This document shows, piece by piece, positions 34,508-42,298 of a stretch of 64,000 nucleotides of DNA. This stretch comes from Curtobacterium sp. MCSS17_008 (GTDB taxonomy: Bacteria > Actinomycetota > Actinomycetes > Actinomycetales > Microbacteriaceae). Numbering within the stretch: position 1 is the first letter of the stretch; every line of letters starts with the position of its first letter. Made by a program: the position numbers and the translations under genes. Below the pieces are notes generated by a model that saw only the letters and a program-made list of their open reading frames with translations, was not told where the DNA came from and did not search any database. The stretch spans positions 186,001-250,000 of the forward strand of contig NZ_QKSM01000001.1 in NCBI RefSeq assembly GCF_003234185.1. The letters run 5' to 3'.

Positions 34508-35211
34508 GCGCCACCACCACCCTCCACGCCACCGCGGCCGAGTCGCTCGCGGCGCAGCTGCCGACGGCCGCGCCCCTGACCGCCGTCCCGCTGCCGGGAG
34601 GCGCGACCCCCGACGTCCTCGCAGCCGCCGTCGACGGTGTGGTCGCCTCGTTCGTCGGCGGTCTCTCCGCGGACCTCGCGCTGGTCCTGACCGACCTCGG
34701 CGCCGTCGTCGCCGCGGGCGGGGCAGACGCGGGCCTGGTCGACGTCACCGACGTGCTCCGTCCGTCGCTCGAGGCGGCCGCCACGGTGCTCGGCGTCGGC
34801 GTGCTCGGGGACGCCCGACGCGAGTCCGCCGCGTCGCTCCTCGCCGATCCCGAGACCGTGGTCTTCGAGCTGACCGCGGGCGGTGTGGCCGGGGGCTGGT
34901 TCGGCATCCGGGTCCGTGAGAACGGCACCGTCTCCGCTCCGGTCACCGCCGGGTCCGTGCCCACGGGGAACCTCGGCCGCATCAACAACGTCGAGATGAC
35001 CCTCACCGTCGAGATCGGTCGGACCCGGATGTCGGTGCGCGACGTGCTCGGCATGGAGCCGGGCGCCGTCGTCGAGCTCGACCGCAGCGCCGGCTCGCCG
35101 GCCGACGTGCTGCTCAACGGTCGGCTCATCGCCCACGGCGAGGTCGTCGTCGTCGACCAGGACTACGCGGTGCGCATCACGAAGATCCTCGACGTCGCCG
35201 AAGCGGTCTGA
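34504..35211 (+). CDS. fliN: FliN-type switch protein with N-terminal extension
   Basis: 235 residues. The C-terminal 85 residues are the SpoA domain (INNVEMTLTVEIGRTRMSVR, DVLGMEPGAVVELDRSAGSP, ADVLLNGRLIAHGEVVVVD). The first 140 residues resemble the FliM/FliY middle domain in pattern (LALVLTDLGAVVAAGG, ELTAGGVAGGWFGIRV) but lack a clear CheC active site. It is thus closer to FliY in layout than to the short FliN of enterics. It forms the C-ring base and docks FliH. Confidence 0.9.
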   Translation: MSATTTLHATAAESLAAQLPTAAPLTAVPLPGGATPDVLAAAVDGVVASFVGGLSADLALVLTDLGAVVAAGGADAGLVDVTDVLRPSLEAAATVLGVGVLGDARRESAASLLADPETVVFELTAGGVAGGWFGIRVRENGTVSAPVTAGSVPTGNLGRINNVEMTLTVEIGRTRMSVRDVLGMEPGAVVELDRSAGSPADVLLNGRLIAHGEVVVVDQDYAVRITKILDVAEAV

Positions 35212-35214
35212 CGG

Positions 35215-35784
35215 GTGGACACCCTCTGGATGGCCCTCCGGGTCGCCGTGTCGCTCGGCGTCGTGCTCGCGCTCATGTGGGTGCTGCACCGCCGTGCGAC
35301 GAAGGGCGGACTCGGTGCCGCGGCGAAGGGCCGCGGTCGCCGGTCCGCCACGGTGGAGGTCGTCGGCCGTCAGGGCATCGGCGGCAAGGCGAGCGTGGTC
35401 GTCGTCGACGTCGAGGGGGAGCGCCTGGTGCTGGGGGTCTCCGAGCAGAGCGTGTCGTTGCTCCGCAGCGGACCGACCCCGGTTCCCGAACTGAGCATCG
35501 TCACCGGACCCGTCGTCCTGCCGACCGAGCCGCGGACGTCGGCGCCGACCACGAGCGCCGACCGGTTCCGCGCGGAGCTGGAGCGGCAGGACCACGCGGC
35601 CACGGCCCTCCCGACCGACACCACGGCGGGCACCGCGACGCCGCTCCCGATGCGCCCCCGCGGGCGCGCCCGTCGCCCGGAGCGCACCGTCGTGCCGACC
35701 GCGCAGCAGCTGCAGGGCTCCGTCCTCTCCGTGGACACGTGGCGGCAGGCCGCCGCCGCGCTCCGCAGCAGGCGGGCCGGGTGA
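35215..35784 (+). CDS. fliO: FliO, export gate assembly factor
   Basis: 189 residues from GTG 35215. One membrane helix at the N-terminus (MALRVAVSLGVVLALMWVLH, residues 6-25), then the FliO cytoplasmic core (VEVVGRQGIGGKASVVVVDV, EGERLVLGVSEQSVSLLR) and a disordered Pro/Arg-rich tail. FliO helps FliP assemble. Identified by hydrophobicity plan, core pattern and place before fliP. Confidence 0.88.
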   Translation: MDTLWMALRVAVSLGVVLALMWVLHRRATKGGLGAAAKGRGRRSATVEVVGRQGIGGKASVVVVDVEGERLVLGVSEQSVSLLRSGPTPVPELSIVTGPVVLPTEPRTSAPTTSADRFRAELERQDHAATALPTDTTAGTATPLPMRPRGRARRPERTVVPTAQQLQGSVLSVDTWRQAAAALRSRRAG

Positions 35785-36605
35785 CGGCCGCGCTGCGGAC
35801 CGGCCGCACCGTCACCCTCGTCGTCCTGGGGCTGGCGATGGTCGCCGGGTTCCTGCTCCTCACCTCCGGCGGTGCGCACGCGGCCGGCGTCACCGAGCCC
35901 ACCGCGCCGGCGAGCCCGACGCCGCCGGCCAGCGGTGACTTCAGCGTGAGCGTGAACGGGCCCGACGGCACGCCGTCGTCGGCGATCGTCACGCTGCTCG
36001 GCATCACGCTGCTCAGCGTCGCGCCGGCGCTCCTGCTCATGATGACGTCGTTCACGAAGATCTTCGTGGTGCTCGCGATGACGCGGAACGCGCTCGGCCT
36101 GCAGGGCATCCCGCCGAACCAGGTGCTCGCCGGACTCGCGCTGTTCCTGTCGCTGTTCGTGATGGCGCCGGTCCTCGGCCACATCAACGACGACGCACTG
36201 CAGCCCTACCTCGCCGGCCAGATCGACTTCGCGAAGGCGGTCGAGATCGGCACGAAACCGCTGCGGACCTTCATGCTGCACCAGACGCGCGAGGAGGACG
36301 TCGCGCTCATCACCCGCGCGGCCGGGCAGGCGAACCCGGAGGACCTCGACGCCGTCCCGATGACCACCGTCATCCCGGCGTTCGTCATCTCCGAGCTGCG
36401 GAGCGCGTTCATCATCGGGTTCGTCATCTTCATCCCGTTCCTCGTCATCGACCTCGTCGTCTCGGCGGCGCTCATGTCGATGGGCATGATGATGCTCCCG
36501 CCGGTGATGATCTCGCTGCCGTTCAAGATCCTGCTGTTCGTCCTCGTCGACGGGTGGGGGCTCATCATCACGTCCCTCATCGAGAGCTACCAGGTGGTGC
36601 GCTGA
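35781..36605 (+). CDS. fliP: FliP, export gate protein
   Basis: 274 residues from GTG 35781. A cleavable-type signal sequence (LVVLGLAMVAGFLLLTSGGA, ending in HAAG) precedes four membrane helices (TLLGITLLSVAPALLLMMTS, VLAGLALFLSLFVMAPVLGH and others). Family signatures are FTKIFVVLAMTRNALGLQGI, PPNQVL and ISLPFKILLFVLVDGWGLII. It forms the core of the FliP5Q4R1 gate. Overlaps fliO by 4 nt and fliQ by 1 nt. Confidence 0.96.
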   Translation: MTAALRTGRTVTLVVLGLAMVAGFLLLTSGGAHAAGVTEPTAPASPTPPASGDFSVSVNGPDGTPSSAIVTLLGITLLSVAPALLLMMTSFTKIFVVLAMTRNALGLQGIPPNQVLAGLALFLSLFVMAPVLGHINDDALQPYLAGQIDFAKAVEIGTKPLRTFMLHQTREEDVALITRAAGQANPEDLDAVPMTTVIPAFVISELRSAFIIGFVIFIPFLVIDLVVSAALMSMGMMMLPPVMISLPFKILLFVLVDGWGLIITSLIESYQVVR

Positions 36606-36877
36606 TGAACCAGCAGGCGGTCATCGACCTCACGCTCCAGGCGCTCCTGGTGTCGGCGAAGCTCGCCGCGCCGGTGCTCGTCACGTCGCTCGTCGTCGGG
36701 TTCGCGATCTCGCTGTTCCAGTCGGTCACGCAGATCCAGGAGGTCACGCTCTCGTTCGTGCCGAAGGCCGTCGCCGTCGCGATCGCCCTGGTCGTCTGCG
36801 GCAACTGGATGATCGCCGAGATGGTCGCGTTCACCCACGTCGCGTTCGACATGATCCCGAAGCTCCTCGGGACGTAA
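36605..36877 (+). CDS. fliQ: FliQ, export gate protein
   Basis: 90 residues with two membrane helices. Typical FliQ sequence: VLVTSLVVGFAISLFQSVTQ then IQEVTLSFVPKAVAVAIALV. Short in-frame upstream extension into fliP is not used, since ATG 36605 shares a base with the fliP stop. Confidence 0.95.
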   Translation: MNQQAVIDLTLQALLVSAKLAAPVLVTSLVVGFAISLFQSVTQIQEVTLSFVPKAVAVAIALVVCGNWMIAEMVAFTHVAFDMIPKLLGT

Positions 36878-36880
36878 CCC

Positions 36881-37657
36881 GTGGACCTCGTCATCGACGC
36901 CGACCGCCTCGAGGCCACGATGCTCGCCGGGGTGCGGCTCGTCGCGTTCTTCGTGATCGCACCACCGTTCGCCTACCGGGCGTTCCCGGGAACGGTGAAG
37001 GTGATCCTCGGGCTCGGCCTGGCGATCGGCGTCGCGCCGCGGGTCGGACTCGGGTACACCTCGCTCGACACGGGCGGGTTCCTGCTCGCCCTGCTCACCC
37101 AGCTCGTCGTCGGGCTCGGGCTCGGGTTCCTCGTGTACCTGGTCTTCGCGGCCGTGCAGTCCGCCGGTGCGCTCATCGACCTGTTCGGCGGCTTCACCCT
37201 CGCCCAGGCCTACGACCCGCAGTCGCAGGTGAACGGCGCGCAGTTCACCCGGCTGTTCCAGATGGCGTCGCTCGCGCTCCTCTTCGCCAGCGGTGGCTAC
37301 CAGCTCATCGTCGCCGGCCTGGTGCGCTCGTTCGACGCGGTACCGCTCGTCGCGGCCGACGGGTCGCCGGGCACGTTCGCGATCGGGGGCTTCGCCTCGG
37401 TCCTCGTCGCCGCAGCCGGGCAGATGTTCCTCGCCGCCCTGCAGATCGCCGGGCCGCTCGTCGTCGTGCTCTTCCTCGCCGACGTCGGCCTCGGGCTGCT
37501 CACCCGCGTCGCCCCGGCGCTCAACGCGTTCCAGATGGGGTTCCCGATCAAGATCGGGCTGACCGTCGTGTTCGCCGGCGCGCTCTTCATGGCCCTGCCG
37601 GCCGTCGTGTCGTCGCTCACGGGCGACGCCGTCGCCGCGATCACCGGGCGGGGGTGA
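36881..37657 (+). CDS. fliR: FliR, export gate protein
   Basis: 258 residues from GTG 36881, with about six membrane helices. FliR features include LVAFFVIAPPFAYRAFPGTV near residues 20-39, FAAVQSAGALIDLFGGFTLA, and the end QMGFPIKIGLTVVFAGALFM. It is the single-copy subunit at the tip of the export gate. Confidence 0.95.
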   Translation: MDLVIDADRLEATMLAGVRLVAFFVIAPPFAYRAFPGTVKVILGLGLAIGVAPRVGLGYTSLDTGGFLLALLTQLVVGLGLGFLVYLVFAAVQSAGALIDLFGGFTLAQAYDPQSQVNGAQFTRLFQMASLALLFASGGYQLIVAGLVRSFDAVPLVAADGSPGTFAIGGFASVLVAAAGQMFLAALQIAGPLVVVLFLADVGLGLLTRVAPALNAFQMGFPIKIGLTVVFAGALFMALPAVVSSLTGDAVAAITGRG

Positions 37658-37663
37658 CGCGAC

Positions 37664-38863
37664 GTGTCCGACGGAGGGAGCGGCGAGCGGTCCGAGAAGG
37701 CCACACAGAAGCGCATGCAGGAGGTGCACCGCAAGGGGCAGCTCGGCCGGTCGCAGGACCTCGGCGCCTGGATCGGCATCGCCATGGCCGCGCTCGTGAT
37801 GCCCGCGGCGATCGGCAGCGCCGCGGGTGCCGGGGAGCAGCAACTCCACGTCGTGCAGCGGGTCATCGCGGACCCGACGGTCCCCGCCGCACGGCAGGCC
37901 CTGACGGACGCACTCGGCTCGATCGGAGCGACCGTCGGCCCGATGCTCGCCGTCGTCGCGGTCGCCGTCGCTGCGGTGTCCGTCGCGCAGGGCGGCGTGC
38001 ACTTCCGCCGGATGGCACCGCAGCCCGACCACTTCGACCCCGTCGCCGGCTTCAAGCGGGTGTTCGGCGTGCAGGCCCTGTGGAACGGCGTGAAAGCACT
38101 GCTCAAGACGGCCGTCGTCGGGCTCGTGCTCTGGTTCGCCGTGCAGTCCCTCGTGCCCGTCCTCATGACGAGCGGGTCGCTCCCGCTCTCCTCCGTGCTC
38201 GACGCGGCCCAGGAGGGAACCGGCACCCTCCTCCGCGCGGCGGTCGCCGCCGGCCTGCTGCTCGCCGCGGTCGACGTGCTCGTCGTCGTGCGCCGCAACC
38301 GCAAGCGCACCATGATGACGAAGCAGGAGGTCAAGGACGAGTCGAAGCACAGCGAGGGCGATCCGCTCGTGAAGTCCCAGCGCCGCTCCCGCCAGCTCGC
38401 GATGAGCCGCAACCGGATGATCGCCGCGATCGGGGACGCCGACGTCGTCATGACGAACCCGACCCACTACGCGGTCGCGCTCCGGTACGAGCCGGGGAAG
38501 TCCGCGCCCCGCGTGGTGGCGAAGGGCGCCGGCCCCGTCGCCGACGCGATCCGCGCGAAGGCCGAGGAGACCCGGGTTCCGATCGTCCGCGACGTCCCGC
38601 TCACCCGCGCGCTGCACGCCGCGTGCGAGCTCGGGCAGGAGGTCCCGGTCGACCTCTACACGCCGGTCGCCCGCGTGCTGTCGTTCGTCATGGCGCTCAA
38701 GGCCCGTGGCGCGGCGGCCGGCACGCACGCGGCGCCCAGCCCGACCACCCCCGCCGAGGTCGCGACCGTCCTCGACCCCACCACCCTCACCGGGGACGCC
38801 CGACCACGGCGGCTCCGGACCCCGCGCCCCACCGACCCGCCCACCGAAGGGGCACCAGCATGA
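37664..38863 (+). CDS. flhB: FlhB, export switch protein
   Basis: 399 residues from GTG 37664. N-terminal RSEKATQKRMQEVHRKGQLG near residues 9-28, four membrane helices, and the self-cleaving NPTH site at 265-268 followed by YAVALRYEP. The C-terminal 45 residues are a Pro/Thr-rich extension past the family norm. FliK acts on FlhB to change export from hook to filament subunits. Overlaps flhA by 4 nt. Confidence 0.96.
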   Translation: MSDGGSGERSEKATQKRMQEVHRKGQLGRSQDLGAWIGIAMAALVMPAAIGSAAGAGEQQLHVVQRVIADPTVPAARQALTDALGSIGATVGPMLAVVAVAVAAVSVAQGGVHFRRMAPQPDHFDPVAGFKRVFGVQALWNGVKALLKTAVVGLVLWFAVQSLVPVLMTSGSLPLSSVLDAAQEGTGTLLRAAVAAGLLLAAVDVLVVVRRNRKRTMMTKQEVKDESKHSEGDPLVKSQRRSRQLAMSRNRMIAAIGDADVVMTNPTHYAVALRYEPGKSAPRVVAKGAGPVADAIRAKAEETRVPIVRDVPLTRALHAACELGQEVPVDLYTPVARVLSFVMALKARGAAAGTHAAPSPTTPAEVATVLDPTTLTGDARPRRLRTPRPTDPPTEGAPA

Positions 38864-40914
38864 ACCGCAAGGACCTCCCCAAGCTCGCCGTCCCCGTCTT
38901 CATCGTCGGCATCGTCCTGCTGCTGATCCTGCCGGTGCCGTCGTTCCTGCTCGACGTGCTCATCATCTGCAACATCCTGCTGGCGCTGGTGATCCTGCTC
39001 ACGACGCTGTTCGTGAAGAAGCCGCTCGACTTCTCGGTGTTCCCGTCGCTGCTCCTCGTCGCGACGCTGTTCCGCCTCGGCCTCAACGTGGCGTCGACCC
39101 GCCTGGTGCTCGGCGAGGGCTTCGCCGGCGACGTCATCCAGGCGTTCGGCCACGTCGCCGTCTCCGGGTCGATCATCATCGGCTCCGTCGTGTTCCTCAT
39201 CCTGGTCGTCATCCAGTTCGTCGTGGTGACGAAGGGCGCCGAGCGCGTCGCCGAGGTCGGGGCGCGGTTCACCCTCGACGCCATGCCCGGCAAGCAGATG
39301 GCGATCGACGCCGACCTCAACGCCGGGCTCATCACCGACGCCGAGGCCAAGGAGCGCCGCGCCGCCGTCTCCGCCGAGGCCGACTTCTACGGCGCGATGG
39401 ACGGTGCCTCGAAGTTCGTCAAGGGCGACGCCATCGCGGGCATCCTGATCCTCGTCATCAACCTGGTCGGCGGCGTCGCGATCGGGATGCTGCAGAACGG
39501 GTTGTCGGTCACCGACGCGCTGTCGAAGTACGGCATCCTGACGATCGGCGACGGGCTCGTGTCCCAGATCCCCGCGCTGCTCATGGCGGTCTCCACGGGC
39601 ATGATCGTGACGCGGTCCGGCGCGGAGACCGAGATCGGTGCCTCCGCCACGCAGCAGCTGACGCAGTCGCGGAACGCGCTGATGATCGCGGGGGCCGCGG
39701 CCGTCGCGATGGGCTTCATCCCGGACATGCCGATCGTGCCGTTCCTGCTCATCGGCGCCGGGCTCCTGTTCGCCGGCTGGCGGCTCGCGCGGCAGGCCAA
39801 GGAGCAGGAGGCCGCCGCGGCCCAGCAGCAGGCACTCGAGGCATCGGCCACGACGGCGGACACGCCGGAGGACCTGCTCGAGCAGATGCGCGTCCACGCC
39901 CTCGAGATCCTGCTCGCCCCGGACCTGGTCGACATGGTCTCCGGCTCCTCCGACGACCTGCTCGGACGGGTCCGCGCGCTCCGACGGAAGGTCGCCGTCG
40001 ACATGGGCATCGTCGTGCCGCCGGTCCGGACGCGGGACAGCATCGAGCTCCCGCCGTCGACGTACGCGATCCGCATCGCCGGTGTCGAGGCCGGTCGCGG
40101 GACGGCACCGTCCCGGAGCGTGCTGGCCCTCGGCGACCAGCTCGACGGGCTGCCCGGCGCCGTGACGGTCGAGCCGGTCTTCGGCCTGGCCGGCAAGTGG
40201 GTGCCCGCCGAGCTCCGGCACGCCGCCGAGATGACCGGCGCGACCGTCATCGATCGCGTCTCGGTGCTCGTGACCCACCTGCAGGCCGTCATCGGCGACA
40301 ACGCCGCCCGGCTGCTCACGCGCGAGGACGTCAAGGTGCTCACCGAGGGGGTCAAGCAGGTCAACCCCGCCGCGGTCGAGGAACTCGTGCCCGGCATGCT
40401 GTCCCTGGCCGAGGTGCAGCGCGTGCTCCAGGGGCTGCTCGCCGAGCGTGTGCCGATCAACGACCTCGGCCGCATCTGCGAGGCACTCACGCTCCGCGCG
40501 AAGGTGTCGACGGACCCCGAGGGACTCGTCGAGGCCGCGCGTGCCGCACTGGGGCCGGCGCTGCCCGCCCGGTACGCCGAGGCCGGTACGCTCCGCGTCA
40601 TCATGATCGACCCGCTGCTCGAGCAGTCGATGCTCGAGGGACTCCGGCCGTCCGAGCAGGGCACCCAGATCGTGCTCGACGCGCACCGCATCGAGCAGGT
40701 CCTCGGATCCCTGCGCGACGCCGTGCGCAGCGTCGAGGAGCAGGGCCTCTCCGCGGTGCTCGTCTGCGCCCCGCAGCTCCGGCCGGCCGTGCACCGCATG
40801 GTGTCCGCGCAGGCGAACGGCCTGCCCGTGCTGTCCTACCAGGAGGCCACCGCCGCGGGCTCCACCATCGAGACCGTGGGAGTGGTCCGTGCCGCCGACC
40901 CGATCGCTGCGTAA
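38860..40914 (+). CDS. flhA: FlhA, export gate platform
   Basis: 684 residues from ATG 38860. Eight membrane helices fill about residues 10-310, with the FHIPEP-family pattern (SLLLVATLFRLGLNVASTRL, DAMPGKQMAIDADLNAGLIT and GDAIAGILILVINLVGG). The cytoplasmic nonamer-forming domain follows (LGRVRALRRKVAVDMGIVVP, LTREDVKVLTEGVKQVNPAA, VLSYQEATAA). It receives chaperone-substrate complexes. Normal length. Confidence 0.97.
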   Translation: MNRKDLPKLAVPVFIVGIVLLLILPVPSFLLDVLIICNILLALVILLTTLFVKKPLDFSVFPSLLLVATLFRLGLNVASTRLVLGEGFAGDVIQAFGHVAVSGSIIIGSVVFLILVVIQFVVVTKGAERVAEVGARFTLDAMPGKQMAIDADLNAGLITDAEAKERRAAVSAEADFYGAMDGASKFVKGDAIAGILILVINLVGGVAIGMLQNGLSVTDALSKYGILTIGDGLVSQIPALLMAVSTGMIVTRSGAETEIGASATQQLTQSRNALMIAGAAAVAMGFIPDMPIVPFLLIGAGLLFAGWRLARQAKEQEAAAAQQQALEASATTADTPEDLLEQMRVHALEILLAPDLVDMVSGSSDDLLGRVRALRRKVAVDMGIVVPPVRTRDSIELPPSTYAIRIAGVEAGRGTAPSRSVLALGDQLDGLPGAVTVEPVFGLAGKWVPAELRHAAEMTGATVIDRVSVLVTHLQAVIGDNAARLLTREDVKVLTEGVKQVNPAAVEELVPGMLSLAEVQRVLQGLLAERVPINDLGRICEALTLRAKVSTDPEGLVEAARAALGPALPARYAEAGTLRVIMIDPLLEQSMLEGLRPSEQGTQIVLDAHRIEQVLGSLRDAVRSVEEQGLSAVLVCAPQLRPAVHRMVSAQANGLPVLSYQEATAAGSTIETVGVVRAADPIAA

Positions 40915-41854
40915 GGGGCCCACGCTCGAGGCGGTCCGCGATGCCGTGCGAGCCGAGTTCGGGACCGGTGCGCGCATCGTCTCCGCCGAGCGCGTGACCT
41001 CACCGGGCGTCGGCGGGTTGTTCCGCCGCGCACACGTCGAGGCGGTCGTCGAGGTGCCGGACCCCTCCGACCCCCCGACCGCCCGGGTCGCGATCGCCGA
41101 CGGTCCCGTCACCCGGGTCGGCATCGCGGCGCTGCTCGCCGACGCCGAGGCGGTCGAGGCGCGGATCGCCGCTGGCGACGGCACCGCGTCGACGCGAGCC
41201 GACGCGTTCGCGTCGGTGCTGGACGGCTTCGTGGCGGACGGGATCGCGACGAGCGCTCCGCCTCCTGGCCGGCCCGTGACGGACGCGGGTCGCGTGGACG
41301 GCGGTGGGTCGCGCCTCCAGGACGAGCCGGACCGGACGGGAGGCACGGAGCCCGTGACCGGACCGGCCCCCGTCGTACCGCTGGTCACCTCGCTCCCTCC
41401 CGCACCCGTGCTGGCCGCCGCTCCCGCGGCTGCTGTCCCCGTGCTGCCGACGCCTCCCGCCGTGCGGTCGGCCGACGGCGACCTCGTGCTGCTGGTCGGA
41501 CGTCCGACGGACGTGGACGCAGCCGCGGGCGTGTTCGCGGGCCGGTACGCCTTGCGGCCGACCGACGCCGCCGACCGTCGGTCGGGCATCCTCGCGCGCG
41601 CCGAGGGTGTCCGGAACGGGTACGCGTTGCTCGGGGTCGCGGCCTGGGACGACGCCGCGACGGCCGAGGGGCTCGCCGCCGACCAGGTGTGGGTCGTGGT
41701 GGACGTCGGGCGGAAGACCGAGGACGTCCGTGCCATGGTCGTCGCGGTCGCCGGACGGGTGTCCGTCGCCGGGCTGGTGGCGATCGGGGTCGGCGAGACC
41801 GCCACGCCGGAGTCGGTCCACCAGCTGGGGCTGCCGGTGGTGTCGCTAGGCTGA
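40889..41854 (+). CDS. FlhF-like protein without a functional GTPase domain
   Basis: 321 residues from GTG 40889, overlapping flhA by 26 nt. Residues 1-55 match the FlhF N-terminal pattern (TLEAVRDAVRAEFGTGARIV, SAERVTSPGVGGLFRRAHVE). Residues about 120-190 are a Pro/Ala/Thr-rich linker that contains a GGACGGGAGGC word (41334-41344). The last 125 residues keep an alpha/beta outline (GDLVLLVGRPTDVDAAAGVF, LAADQVWVVVDVGRKTEDVR) but the P-loop GxxGxGKT reads VGRPTDVDAAA and no DTAG motif is present. It cannot bind GTP in the SRP way. Role unknown, perhaps flagellar placement or number. Confidence 0.7.
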   Translation: MPPTRSLRKGPTLEAVRDAVRAEFGTGARIVSAERVTSPGVGGLFRRAHVEAVVEVPDPSDPPTARVAIADGPVTRVGIAALLADAEAVEARIAAGDGTASTRADAFASVLDGFVADGIATSAPPPGRPVTDAGRVDGGGSRLQDEPDRTGGTEPVTGPAPVVPLVTSLPPAPVLAAAPAAAVPVLPTPPAVRSADGDLVLLVGRPTDVDAAAGVFAGRYALRPTDAADRRSGILARAEGVRNGYALLGVAAWDDAATAEGLAADQVWVVVDVGRKTEDVRAMVVAVAGRVSVAGLVAIGVGETATPESVHQLGLPVVSLG

Positions 41855-41858
41855 CGGG

Positions 41859-42131
41859 GTGCTGGTACTCACGCGGAAGGTCGGCGAGCGGATCCTCGTC
41901 GGTGACGACGTCGTCATCACGGTGCTCGACAGCCGCGGCGACGGCGTCCGGATCGGCATCGACGCGCCGCGCGGTGTGAAGATCCAGCGTGAAGAGGTCG
42001 TGCGCGCCGTGATCGAGGCGAACGCCGAGGCCGCAGCCGCAGCGGGGACCGAGGGCACCGACGACGCCGAGGCGCGGCTGCGTGCTGCGCTCGGCCACCG
42101 CGACGGCGGGCGCGCGTCCGACCAGGGCTGA
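41859..42131 (+). CDS. csrA: CsrA, translational regulator
   Basis: 90 residues from GTG 41859. The CsrA core is complete: MLVLTRKVGERILVGDDVVI, RIGIDAPRGVKIQREEV. A 30-residue acidic/Ala tail is extra to the 60-residue core. CsrA dimers bind ANGGA sites and block ribosome entry; the fliC leader here has four. FliW (139-507) is its expected antagonist. Last gene of the fliM operon. Confidence 0.96.
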   Translation: MLVLTRKVGERILVGDDVVITVLDSRGDGVRIGIDAPRGVKIQREEVVRAVIEANAEAAAAAGTEGTDDAEARLRAALGHRDGGRASDQG

Positions 42132-42278
42132 CCGTCCGACCGCCGCTCGTGGTCACCGGGGTAGTCCGGACGCGGCCCACGCGGCGATGCCCCGGAGGTC
42201 GACGCCGCCGCTGCCGGGCCCGCAGGGTCTGGACCAGCAGGAACCGACCGTCACCCCCACGACGGCGACACCGCGGAC

Positions 42279-42298
42279 ACCGACCCTGCGGGGTCGGT
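42279..42298. terminator. Hairpin between csrA and the convergent oxidase gene
   Basis: ACCGACCC and GGGTCGGT with a TGCG loop, ending on the first base of the acyl-CoA oxidase stop. The remaining 150 bp between csrA and this hairpin hold nothing I can name. Confidence 0.65.

Noticed and set aside
35781-40914. Type III secretion (virulence injectisome) genes
   Set aside because: FliP/Q/R, FlhB and FlhA are homologous to injectisome parts, but hook, filament and motor genes in the same units show that this is a flagellum.
38656-41805. Open frame of 1049 codons opposite flhA
   Set aside because: Antisense shadow of flhA and its neighbours, with no recognisable protein sequence.
42279-42298. 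Attenuator or riboswitch after csrA
   Set aside because: The hairpin sits on a convergent gene stop and has no leader-peptide or aptamer-like context; a plain terminator explains it.
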